The notes beneath the pieces were generated by a model. The model saw nothing but the letters and a program-made list of their open reading frames with translations, did not search any database and was not told the origin of the DNA. This document shows, in pieces, positions 1-9,665 of a stretch of 64,000 nucleotides of DNA; within the stretch, counting starts at the first letter, position 1; each line of letters begins with the position of its first letter. This DNA is from Sanguinoderma infundibulare (lineage: Eukaryota > Basidiomycota > Agaricomycetes > Polyporales > Polyporaceae), in NCBI GenBank assembly GCA_032821775.1, contig JAVLRN010000021.1, forward strand, positions 1-64,000, in the 5' to 3' direction. A program made the translations under genes and the position numbers.

Positions 1-1412
1 ACGAACTCATCGTGTGTCTCAGAATGGACAACATCAGCACCAGCTCCCGCCGCGCGAAGCCGGACCACGCACCACCATGATAGATCGGATCCGGATCTGC
101 ACCCTCGACAGGGACCTCTAGCCGGGGCCCGATGGATGGGTGTCCAAATAGGCGCGCGTGCGCAATGCGGCCCCACGCCGTCTCGTTCGTCGTGGGCCGC
201 CATCCCGACTCCGTCGCTCCTCGGGATGCGCCACAGAGCACAGGTTCGGAGCGAGGCTGATCTCGGTCGCCATAGTCTCATAGAGGTCGCGACGTCCGTT
301 GTCGGGCCGAGCAGTGGGCATCATGTCGTCTGGCAAGACCACAGCCACGGATGAACCTCACGCCATTGATGGAGCGCATTCGCAGCTATTCGTGGGGTGC
401 GCTGCAGGGACAAAAATGATAAGGGGTGTGTCGTCGATGTCGTGCGGCAGCGCCAATTTGGTGAGGTAACCGACCGACTGACCAGGGACCGATGGCGAGT
501 CAGGTGTCGCGGAACGTAGTGACACCACTGTTTCAGTATCGCCGACCTTCGCCCGACCGATCCAAGCGTGCGGCGTGCGTGATGTCTATGACCGCTGTTC
601 GAGTTTCTTCGTGATGCTGCTAGAAGCCCAAAAGCTGTTTGGCCTGTCAAGTTGCGTTCGTGAGGAGGACCCTGCCGTCAATGATGTCCGCGGTCAGGAG
701 CCGAACCCACGGTTCTAGACCCCTCAACCTGATCTCGTCAAGCTTCTCCCGCGTTTCCGGTGCAGATTTGACTGGACGACCTTCCAAGGAGCACGTTGCT
801 AGTCCAGTGACGAGCGGGGGGAACGGATACGGCCATAGGTATTTCATCCGATGATAGATACAACATTGGTTCTCGGGGAACGGTTAACGCCGAAATGTTC
901 TTGAGGCCGCTCCACCATCGCACTCTCCCAAGTCGGCTTCTGGAGATATAGTGGGACGTTGGTACGTGACGGGCCACGGCAAATGGTGAGAACTTACCTC
1001 ACAATGATGGCATTGAGACTTTGCATCACGAGACGTGAGCTGATAACGTAGGTTTGAGAGGACGAGAGTAGAGTGGCTCAGCACGAGGCTATGCCCCAGG
1101 CAGCGAGCCAAGCGCTAGGATCCGTTCGTGAGAGAAACGCGTTCGATAGCTTCCGGTAGACCACATTCAACAACCGTAGATGGACCGCATTGTGGTCGTA
1201 GCAGGACGCGATACATCGCCAGCGACGGATATGTACAGGGTGCGGTATGGCTCGGTGCAGCGCGCATGCCCTTGTAGCTCGAAGCTTGGAACCGCACAGC
1301 GGAGAACGGAAAAGAAAGCTGAGATTATTGTCCCTAAAACAGGATTTTGATGATGCGAGACGGTCTTCAGAGACTAACCTTCCGAATTTGACATTCCGAG
1401 AACGACCGGACG
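1..1412. other. Gene-poor stretch, type A
   Basis: No gene can be named here. A minus-strand open frame at 647-847 (66 codons) has only two residue changes between type A and type B and could be an exon of an unrecognised gene. In type B the stretch 44496-44912 has two overlapping open frames on opposite strands (about 130 codons each); in type A small deletions put stops into both. Type B also has a 25-base insertion near 45120-45150 that opens a minus frame at 44901-45218. About 1072-1412 is the 3' flank of the RING gene and is almost invariant between A and B. Confidence 0.5.
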
Positions 1413-3020
1413 CTACAGACTGAACACGGCTCGCGGTCTCAGGCCTATCACCCCTCCGCCCCTCCCGTCCCATCCCGGAATGGAAGCCCTGCACACCGGG
1501 CATCTGTGTGGTGTCCCGCATCAGTGTCGCCTCTGACAGCGGCAAGCACATGAGAGCGTACCTGGCAATCATCCGCTCGCCCGGAGGAAGGGTATACGCA
1601 CCCCGCTGGATCGTCGTCTTCACCGCCGTGAACAGACACTCGCCACAAAGGACGTGTCCGCACGGCGTGATCGTGGCGTAGGACGGCGGCGAGAAACAGA
1701 TGGGGCACGTATACGCCGCAAGAGGCTCCACCTCGTCTATTGGCACTGTGTCGACGGAGCGCTCCGGTTGAGCTCGCACTTTCGGCGTCGTTTCTCCGTC
1801 GCTCGGCTCTGCGAGTAAAGAAAGCGGCGCCCGAGCGTGGTCCATAGTCGGAGGGAGGGAGACAGCGCGAGCGGACGTGCTCGGAAGTGATGGGGACGCG
1901 AAATTTTCGAGGAATGGAGCATCACCAGCCCTTGTGCCGGGAGTGGTGGGCGGAACACCCGTGGATGAAGACATGTCCCCAGCGGCAGCGTACGCGCGCG
2001 ACCTGGTAGAAAGTTCGTGTTCATCCATCATACGTTCGTATGCAGCTCGAGGGTCGTCTGGGAACCGGTGAGACAAACTGGCGGTCTGGGGCCTTTGCGC
2101 AGCGGGTATTTCGGCGACGCTCGGTTCTTGCGAAATGGAGGACGAGGTGCCTGGGCCACCCACCAGGACTGCAGCTTCGGGTGGGACGTATGTCGGGGAC
2201 GAACCTTGGTTTGGTTTGACAGCATCGTCAGATGGTACACCTGCAACCGAACCCAGCGCTTCATATCGGGGAAGGAGTCGGAGTGTTTCATGCGTACCTG
2301 CAGCTTGCAATCCCTTCCGCTTTCCCCTGCGCCCGCCGGTTGCAGGTAGAGGGTCGTCTGACAGCCGTTCAGGCAAATCGGCGTTCTGGGGCCCAGGCGC
2401 AGTGGGCATTTCGGCAACGCTTGGTTCTTGCGAAATAGAGGACGACATTCCCGAGTCATTCACTAGGATTGCAGGTTCAGATGGGATGAGCGTCGAGGAT
2501 GATGGTCTGATAGCACCGTCAGGTAGTACATCTGCAACCGAGCCTAACGCTTTCATATCATCTCAGGCTAAGGGAGGGAATGTTCATGCGTACCTGTAGC
2601 CCGCAACGTCAATGCCCTCCTCTTTCCGTTGCGTCCACCCGTTGTGCTACTGCCTGCGACAGGGGACGCAGAGCGTCTCCGTTTCTTCCGCGCACTCGAG
2701 CTGCCCTCCCCGCGGTCTCCTTCGGCACGATGGTAGCTTGCGACCTCATCGTTTGTTCTGCTTGACCCTGCGGTGTGCGACGCCTCTTCCGACCGGTTAA
2801 TGGTATGTGCTGAAGAGCTTGCTGGATGTCTTTGAGGACTTCCGGGGTCTTCGGGGTACAGAAGCTGCTGATGACCAGTAACCGACTGCGAGCGGGAGCG
2901 AGAAGACGAGACAGCAGAAGAACGGGCTGAAGACCCTCCCCGCTGTCGACGAGGACGCAGAGACGTGTTCGAGACCGTCGTGGGTGCAGGTAGAGGCACA
3001 GCTGGAGGGGACCGAGTCAT
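1413..3020 (-). CDS. RING-finger E3 ubiquitin ligase, Slx8/RNF4-like, type A (unit 1)
   Basis: Four exons on the minus strand: 2594-3020, 2298-2531, 1562-2240 and 1413-1503. The introns are 62, 57 and 58 nt, all GT..AG, and join into 476 codons without a stop. A Ser/Arg-rich, disordered N-terminus with a basic KKRRR patch suggests nuclear targeting. A C3HC4 RING lies at the C-terminus: CPIC at about residues 399-402, PCGHVLCGEC next, and CPVC at about 448-451. The last cysteine pair is only reached by splicing out 1504-1561. The ending GWDGRGGGVIGL is what I recall for basidiomycete Slx8-like SUMO-targeted ligases. Residues 143-220 are a duplicated copy of the start of the next exon. The start is the first in-frame ATG; a one-base deletion relative to type B displaced the ancestral start. 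RING identity is firm; Slx8 membership is inferred. Confidence 0.8.
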
Positions 3021-3382
3021 GTCGATATCGGATTGTCCTGGGCGGCCATCGGGCGTTAGGCAATGTAGAAGACAGATAGACTGAACCAGGAAAACGAGGA
3101 GGATGGAGAGATTCTGCCGCCGTCGGTGATGGTACCTGGTGAGAGGTAGGTGAGAGGCAACTTTCTGGCGCTACTACGCAACGGCGCTACTGCATGTCTT
3201 TGTCCAACAACCATCTCCTCCGACTGCTGGGACGTACGATGGACTCGGATCTGGTTTGAATGAAGAGCGATGGATCGTGTGTCTCGCAGCCGATCTCTGC
3301 CCCCATCGATGCAATTCTCGACGGTGCTCCGGGCCGGGGCCGGGGCTCGAGGCATGTGTTTCTTTCTTCAGACTCGCTCTCT

Positions 3383-3604
3383 CTCGCGAACATGGAGCTC
3401 TGGCGCTGCGACGCGTACACCCAGTTCTTCGATCACCTCGAGTCCAAGCGCGGGTTCTACTACGAGGTCCGCAAAAGCCAAGCTCGGCATCGATCGCCCC
3501 AATCCCACTTCCAATCCCAACTCTTCTCGGCTGCTCTCCCAGCCATTCCGAGCGGGGCCCGCCCGCACTTCGTCCGTGCGCAGCCGGACGCAGGAAGATC
3601 ATGA
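3383..3604 (+). pseudogene. KRE2/MNT1-type mannosyltransferase fragment (unit 1)
   Basis: About 28 residues at 3383-3466, including MELWR, AYTQFFDHLES and GFYYE, match the conserved block of fungal alpha-1,2-mannosyltransferases (GT15), which extend mannose chains on glycoproteins in the Golgi. A GT..AG intron fits at 3467-3542, but the frame beyond it does not continue with the expected RWGDAP block and soon stops. The rest of the gene is absent on both sides, so this is a captured scrap. It runs divergently from the RING gene, about 360 bases from its start. Confidence 0.55.
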
Positions 3605-4730
3605 CTGGGGAGGGTCGCGTCCGTCGCCACAATACGCGTTGAAGAGGAGGTGCTCGCCTGCGGCCTTCTGCTGTTGCGCGTACGGATTCGGGGAGTCAAC
3701 TAATCCCGGAGGTCGTCTTTTGTCCGGCCTGCTCGTACAGTTCTGGTGAGTGCCGCGCCTGTAAAATTGCTTCGAGACTTGGAGCAGGTTCAGATGCGTA
3801 CCGGAGGAGGTCGATGGACGACCCGAAGCTGCGCGTGGCGAAATTCGAGTCTGGATCGGATGCGCGAGGTTCGTCAGTTATTGCTTGAGCAATGTGGTGG
3901 GCGAGGGAGGGGAGGCTCGCCTATTCTTCCTCTGCGAAGATCGATGTCGCGCACGCGGTATATAATCATCTCTTCCCCGGTTTTTGGATGTGGTTCGAAC
4001 ATGAAGCCTGCGATAGGTGGCGTTTAAGTTGTATGCTCGTCATCAAAGGAAACGCCGCTTACCGTAGTCGTCGAGAGCGGCGTTGAGGATAGCTGTAAGA
4101 GTGTCACTGACTCAGTAGAGTCGGGGGAGTTACGAGCGCGAGCACGAGCGGTCTTCATTATGGTGGGAATGCGGTGGGTACGAAAGACGAAACGGCCCGT
4201 CGTCTAGGTGCTTATGAGTGGTGCGCAACTGATGAAGTTCGCGCATGGGAGCATATGCTAATGTTAACGGAGGAATGATCCTTCAAAAGCGGGTCTTTGT
4301 TCACTCAAAAACGATATGACAAGAGACTGGACCAGGCTTGTCTGACGGCTGGCCACAAAGCATCGCGACATAATTATGTGACACAATCTCAGAACAGGTA
4401 CATGCATACAGGCTTCCGAAACATACGCGAACGAAGAACAAGCACACCGAACAACGATGTGGTGAGCACACCTGACGATTCTATCATGCATGCTCACCGA
4501 CATCGAGAACAGAAACGGAAGGAATGACCGGGCAACGGGTATCTGTGGACCCCCGTTCCTCGTCTCCCGTGAGTCGTGCTCAACCATTACAGTGTACTAT
4601 GCTAATCAGAGCGCACCCCGTGCCCTACCAACCGTCTAGATAATCCTCCACGCCCCAAGTCCGGCCCCGTCCGATGCACGCTGGTTAGAATCCTCAACAA
4701 CATGAGTTCGCATGCCTACAGACGACGGAG
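3605..4730. other. Gene-poor stretch between mannosyltransferase scrap and MINDY fragment
   Basis: No recognisable gene. A minus-strand frame beginning MFEPHP at about 3885-4005 in type A and MFESHP in type B keeps EEMIIYR and LRRGRIGEPP in both subtypes, and could be a short exon of an unknown gene. A second minus frame at 3600-3700 (NPYAQQQKAAGEH) is also shared by A and B. From about 4085 to 4730 the sequence has lower GC and no conserved coding pattern. Copies lie at 18413-19538, 33239-34364, 47827-48951 and 62433-63557. Confidence 0.35.
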
Positions 4731-6061
4731 ATGGCATGCACTTACCCTCTGCTGCCTGGCCGGACCGAGGTCGTCTCCCGACTAGCAGACTATGACTCCG
4801 CCGTCAACCTTCTCGTCAAGGTCGACTACTTCACCAACCGCAACTTCGTCGTGGCCGAGGACGAGCCAGGACGCAATATTCCGCAGGAGCCGGACCGTCA
4901 AGTTCACGCATGTACAGCCTCACGCCCCAGCAGCAGCAGAAGGTCGAGGATGGTGCGTTACTCCTCTCCTCACTTTCCGCGCTCACAAGGCCTCGACTAA
5001 TTTACCAATACATTGGCAGCGCCCGTGGTCCGCTCGTACACCGAGTCCACCTCGTCCCAACTCACATACTACGGCTTCTTCGACCTCGCATCCTCCCTCC
5101 CGCCCAACTCCCTCTTCGCCCTCTTCCGCAACAAGGCCCCCGCCGACGGCGCGCTCTACAGGCTCGTCAGCGACCACGTCTTCCTGCACGAATCCTCCGT
5201 CGTGTGGGAATGGCTCGAGGACATTGACGGCGCGTGGTCGATGTTCATCGACTCCGAGTTCCGCAATTCGAGCCCCACGGGCGGGGACTACGGCGGGCAC
5301 ACGGCCGAGAGCGCGCTGGCGGCGCTCGAGCACCAGGCTGCAGGGACGACGCTCGCGGACCGCGCCCAGTGAGTCGCATTACCTCCCGTTAGCTGTGTAC
5401 GTTGCATAGCGTGCTGACGGGTACGTACATACGTTCCAGCCAAGAGCTGGCGTGGCAGCTACAGGCGGCGGAAGAACAGCGCATGAACGACTACTACGCT
5501 CGCCAGGAGCTGGAGCGTGCGGACAGGGATCGCGCTGCTCCGGAGGTCCCGCCTTCTGTCACCAAGGCGGTCAGCGTTCAAACGTCTCCCGACAACCCCG
5601 CACGCGACGTACCTCCCTCAAGCGGCGTTCACAACAAACACCATCCGCCGGACGCTTGCTGGGACAGCAGCGGGACAAGACCAGCAAGAGTACGAACTGA
5701 AGCTGACAGCGGTGAATGGACAGAGCCACCGGGGACGGGGGCGAGGATGCGTCCATCTGCGACCTCACACCTCGTCCTAAATACCTCGAGAGCACTGCGG
5801 TCTTTGTCCGCCAGCCCGGGAGATCACGGGCAACGTGGATTTCGGAGAATCGGCTCCCATGTGCGGCCGACGGTCCATTTTCCTTTGCGACCGCTTGGTA
5901 CGTTAACCCTGAACGCGCGCCATGCGGTATCCTTGTCGGCTAACCACTATCCAGGCCCCTGGCGACCACCGCTCATTGATCCCGCACCGTCTGTGGCGGT
6001 ACGTTCGCAGATCTCCAGAGTCCCTGACGACGGAGCCAAGCGAGATGACATCTGGGGGTAG
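4731..6061 (+). pseudogene. MINDY deubiquitinase, 5'-truncated and frameshifted, type A (unit 1)
   Basis: Exons 4731-4952, 5020-5368 and 5440 onward are joined by GT..AG introns of 67 and 71 nt. They encode the C-terminal half of a MINDY (DUF544) deubiquitinase, a family that trims K48-linked ubiquitin chains: DYDSAVNLL, then TSSQLTYYGFFDLASSLPP, LFALFRN, LYRLVSDHVFLHE, WEWLEDIDG, DSEF, and a Glu/Arg-rich tail after LADRA. Lesions: the half with the catalytic cysteine is missing; a one-base deletion near 4867 breaks the frame; and an in-frame 24-base deletion after LFALFRN removes the block holding the catalytic histidine (SHLSVLYK in type B). The normal stop is lost, so the tail reads on to 6061. 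It cannot be an active enzyme. Confidence 0.75.
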
Positions 6062-6484
6062 CAATGTACACTTACGCGCATGGGCTCCCTTGCATCGCGA
6101 TTCCAATACAGTCCTGGTTCCCCATCAAATGAGCGGAGTGAGAGCTTCAGCTCCGACGGCGGGTTCGAACTTCGAGGACGAAGGCGGCGCCGCCTCATTC
6201 TCCTCACCGGAACACACCGCTGCGCGCAAGTGGATCCGTGAACAGACCCAAGTCCAAGTGCAGCTCACCGGTCAGTGAGTATTCGAGAGCCCGAGCCTGT
6301 CCACGCGGAGCGGACCTCATGCCGCTCACTGGATCGAAGACGGATGGAATGCTGAGTGTCGGTCGGGTCATTTGGGGACGACCGTCCTACCGCCGCGCGC
6401 CGTGTCACAGTGTCGAGTGCGCGTGCCGACGTCGCTCGGCGGCCTTTCCTCAACATGCGGACGATGAGAAGAAATGTGCGCAAT
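6062..6484. other. Gene-poor stretch after the MINDY fragment
   Basis: A plus-strand frame reading across about 5922-6278 (118 codons, ending FSSPEHTAARKWIREQTQ then a stop) is conserved between A and B and has some coding look, but I do not recognise it. The possible intron at 5930-5953 is too short to be real. Nothing else is supported. Copies lie at 20870-21292, 35696-36118 and 50302-50724. Confidence 0.3.
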
Positions 6485-7114
6485 CTACACCGAGGGACTG
6501 CGGGCGAAGACATCCAGAAAATGAGAAGGAGCGCGAGTCTCCGCTTGACGACAGCGGCGCGCGGGGCATGCTCCAGTCCACTGCCACGCATCTCCTTCCC
6601 ACTCAGCCGCTTCTGTGTCCGGCCGCCGCTCCGATGCGAAGACGGCGCGCATCGCGCACTCATATCCACAGCCGAGACAACCCTTGATGGGTGAAAATGA
6701 GTGCGCGCGATGATCCTCCCAATGTCCGCGCCCAAGACCAATCTCAAGCCCGAGGACAGGCAAGACACTCGCCAGTCTCGACGCAGTCCTCGTCCGTCGA
6801 GCACCATGTCTAGAGCGCACACGGGATAGCGTCGAGCGGCGCGTGAGGGGCAAATATTGTAGTGACGACGCGCCGCTCTGCAGTCTTGCTGTCGCCGCTG
6901 CTGGTTTTTGGCTGAGGATGTCTTCATGCTCGGGCACGCGCTTCATGGTCACGCTGTTCGCAAGGTCGGCCGCCTCCGCTGCGCGTACGCCGGTCATGGA
7001 CTGCTTCTTCGCGACCTCGGCGACCAGTGCCTCGATCGTCGGTTCGTCGTCGACGAGGGTGTTGGACCCGCTCGGGGCGGGGCCACCGGGAGCTGCTCGT
7101 ATGCTTTCCGCTTC
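6485..7114 (-). CDS. Unidentified alanine-rich open frame (unit 1)
   Basis: The minus frame is open from about 7114 to 6485. The best-looking coding part, about 6870-7085, contains TLVDDEPTIEALVAEVAKKQ, EAADLANSVTMKRVPEHED and QKPAAATA, consistent with a charged alpha-helix. Type B keeps the frame with a few substitutions (for example R to C and H to Q) but stops earlier, at 50872. The upstream part is preceded by a TGA in frame, so the 5' end needs a splice acceptor or is lost. I do not recognise the family. It may be another captured exon and not a functional gene. Confidence 0.3.
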   Translation of the reverse strand, partial: EAESIRAAPGGPAPSGSNTLVDDEPTIEALVAEVAKKQSMTGVRAAEAADLANSVTMKRVPEHEDILSQKPAAATARLQSGASSLQYLPLTRRSTLSRVRSRHGARRTRTASRLASVLPVLGLEIGLGRGHWEDHRAHSFSPIKGCLGCGYECAMRAVFASERRPDTEAAEWEGDAWQWTGACPARRCRQAETRAPSHFLDVFARSPSV

Positions 7115-8250
7115 GAGTCATCCATCGTCATGCTGCTCATCATTTCCACGCCACGCACGGTGACCGTTGCATGCAGCGGGCGCCGTCCCAATACATCAAG
7201 CAATTTGCTGCGTTTTTGCAAGCGAAGCCGAAGCCACGACCGGCCAGACTCGATATTCACTTGTCAAGCTGCCAGCTTCATACACACCGTAGCTATGCGA
7301 CGAATAAACGTGGGGCGGTCATTTCGCCAAGTCGTTGGACCATCCTGACCGGTCTAGTGGTGCCTTTTGTGAGTTCTGATTCTCAGCACTAAACCCGCAG
7401 CTACGACTCACCTCCAACGCCCCACTCGAACGGGTGCCTTTTGCCCGTTGGGTGGTTCTGTTGCGCGACTAGAGTTCTCTAATAACTGACCATTCGTTGA
7501 GTACGGAACACAGGGGCAGACCCGGCCGATAGAAAAACAGAGAGGCAACTGAAGCGAAAAGCTTGCAAGAGCTTGAGTGCTTCCTCTAGTGCTCACCCTC
7601 CCATGGACGAGGGAGCAACCGACCTCGGTCTGCACCACGGGGATCTCTCTTCAAGTTGTGACAGATATGAAGTGGTCGAGCCTCACAACGGCACCTTCAC
7701 TTCCTTCCACGGACCGTTGGCGACGTCGAAAGCTCATGGGTCATCGCCGAGTGGAGCCAGCCGTATGCTGCGCCCGGCATGACCACACTCGCCTGAAGTG
7801 GCACTGCCTGCCTGGCCATGGAATTCCACAGTCCGGACAGCCGCACAATCAATTGCAAGAAGAAACACGTTCAATACACTAGCCGAAACGAACAAGGGCG
7901 GTCAAGACAAAACGCGGGGGAAAGAGAAAGGGGCCGAGGTAAGGGTGTGCCGTCGAGACGATGGATCCAAAGTCCAAGTCCGTCTGAAGCCTGCAACAAA
8001 GTCCAGCCCAAACGAAGACGACGGCACTACCCGCCCACAGGACGTCAGCCAAGACCCCCTCAAAGGTGGCCGACAAGCGTAGAATGCACCTTCGCTGCCG
8101 CATGGTCGGCGCAGCGCCCCGCAGGTGCATCCGCCCGTCCTTCAGACTCTCGGTGATGATAGGGCTCGCTGCAGGCCGGAACTTAGATTCGTTCGAGTAC
8201 CTACATCGCCCCGCCCATCCCCATCCAAATCACAACCCAGCCCTGGGTAT
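7115..8250. other. Gene-poor stretch between the alanine-rich frame and the membrane-protein gene
   Basis: No gene recognised. Only short overlapping frames occur, the longest about 120 codons and not protein-like. The stretch includes a purine-rich segment near 7900-7940. A and B differ at scattered single bases, with no frame clearly favoured. Copies lie at 21923-23058, 36749-37884 and 51355-52490. Confidence 0.4.
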
Positions 8251-8544
8251 TCAGCCACCCTCGCCTCCAACGCAGCTGTTGGCATGGATGATGCCCGGAT
8301 TCGCCTCGAGCTGCTGGATGGCGTTCAGGCAGAGCTTGAGGCCGAGGTAGCAGAGGAAGATGAAGAAGACGATGAGCGCGAGCCGCTTCCAGGACAACGG
8401 CGGCGGCGGGTTGAACCGCGGGTCCCGCGCGAGGCGGCGGTGGAGCTTGCGGACGTCGCTCGTCGGCTCGTGGCGCGGGTACTCACGACGCTTCTCGTCG
8501 CCGCTCGCCGCCAGCCGTTCGTACTCGTACTCGTGCCCCGGCAT
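8251..8544 (-). CDS. Small single-pass membrane protein (unit 1)
   Basis: This is an intronless 97-codon frame starting MPGHEYEYERLAASG, with GACATG around the start. The N-terminal half is charged (EPTSDVRKLHRRLARDPRF), then comes a Pro-rich turn, then one hydrophobic segment at about residues 57-76 (LALIVFFIFLCYLGLKLCL), and a short tail ending VGGEGG. This suggests a tail-anchored or single-pass protein with a basic cytosolic side. An upstream in-frame ATG at 8641-8643 would add 33 residues; I prefer the shorter form because the extension is His/Arg-rich and unlike the rest. The protein is unchanged in all four copies seen, A and B. I do not recognise the family. Confidence 0.5.
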   Translation of the reverse strand: MPGHEYEYERLAASGDEKRREYPRHEPTSDVRKLHRRLARDPRFNPPPPLSWKRLALIVFFIFLCYLGLKLCLNAIQQLEANPGIIHANSCVGGEGG

Positions 8545-9319
8545 GTCGGTAGTGTTGCTTATGCTGCCGGGAGCGGAAGGGGTGGGAGAAGGACGGCAAC
8601 GGGAGAGTAAGGAATGGTGGCGGTTGTGACGGTGTCTGATCATCGGAGGTCGAGGCCGAGGCCGAGGAGATCTAGATGCTTGTACTTTGAGCGTTATTTT
8701 GCAATAATTCTGCTGTCGAACGTTAGCATTGATATGAACAAGGATTGGCGAGGTGGAGGAGGTTTGCGAGAGAGCCGTAATTTCGAAATTCCGCAAATAG
8801 CAGCTGTGGGCGCTTGACCCCTTGTGGCACTGCACTTCAGTCCCCGCGTCCAGTCGACCCTTTTGCTCACTTCCACGACCATCGCTGCATCAATAACCGG
8901 CCCTTTGCCAGTAAGTCCATCATGATTGTTTGGCAGTAATATTTCCGTCTCTGATGTTGCACACCCTCAAGTACAGCGACCGGACTCGACCCAGTCTCCA
9001 TGAGACGGTTGAGGTACCATTACGTACCTGAGCAATTTCATCCGTGCTCCGTTCTCGCCTCAGGCTGTGGCCTGCTGGATGTATCCCCGTGAGTTTTACT
9101 TGAATGCACCACCAACTCTATTCCCCCAGGTCGAATGTGGATTGCAGGAGGACGGGAGACGTCTGCAATCTGAACCCCGCACAGATGCAGCCTAACCTCC
9201 AGAACATCCATGTGCGTCAGTTGATGCGTGACGTTGCTCAGGTGCGCACCCACTCGACCGGATCCACCCGAGTTGCCATGCTCGCGTGCTTCACCCTCGG
9301 GTTGCCAATGTGAACGGGG
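8545..9319. other. Gene-poor stretch upstream of the chimeric RING scrap
   Basis: This holds the 5' flank of the membrane-protein gene, a GAGGCC-rich segment at about 8646-8670, and the first member of an internal direct duplication (9133-9210). No gene is recognised. Copies lie at 23353-24127, 38179-38951 and 52785-53557. Confidence 0.4.
9133..9210 (+). repeat. Internal direct duplication, copy 1
   Basis: Similar to 10013-10079. Both begin with GAATGTGGATTG and end with CAGATGCAGCC through AACATCCA, where one reading frame gives NPAQMQPNLQNIH. Copy 1 has about 11 additional bases in the middle. The pair recurs in every unit and probably marks a captured exon that was duplicated before amplification. 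Confidence 0.7.
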
Positions 9320-9665
9320 CTGGGGAGTTGCCGCTGAGCCAGGCACAGAGGAAAGTGGTGGACATTGCGAACTACAGGTACGCACGAAACAATCCGTCCA
9401 CTCCGCTGATACGAAGTGCTGGGCTCGGTTGCAGCACCCGACGATGCTGTCGGACCAAACGAAGATTTGTCCTCCGTGTACGTCTCATCCGAAGCTGCAG
9501 TCTTGGTGGGTAGCCCAGGGCCCCGGCAGCAGCGTGCACGTGCAATCCGGTAGAAAGTTCGTGTTCATCTATCATACGTTCGTATGCAGCTAGAGGGTCG
9601 TCTGGGAGCCGGTGAGAAAACCGGTGGCCCGGAGCCTTTCGGCGATGCTCGGTTCTTGTGATGCA
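9320..9665. pseudogene. Chimeric RING-gene scrap, two halves in opposite orientation (unit 1)
   Basis: Positions 9320-9513 resemble, on the plus strand, the end of the type A duplicated RING exon, the following intron (with its GTACGCA donor and GGTTGCAG acceptor) and the start of the next exon. Positions 9514-9665 resemble, on the minus strand, a later part of that same exon (the ERMMDEHELS to SQEPSVAE region). The halves meet without a spacer, as after an inversion or a fold-back rejoining. Neither half has an open frame or a RING domain. Confidence 0.65.

Noticed and set aside
1078..2556. A single 492-codon minus ORF ending at 1078
   Set aside because: It reads through two introns. Its C-terminal 135 residues are intron and 3' flank; splicing restores the CPVC pair and a natural end at 1413.
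6161..6180. tRNA-like GGGTTCGAAC element
   Set aside because: It resembles a B-box, but no acceptor stem or cloverleaf can be built around it.
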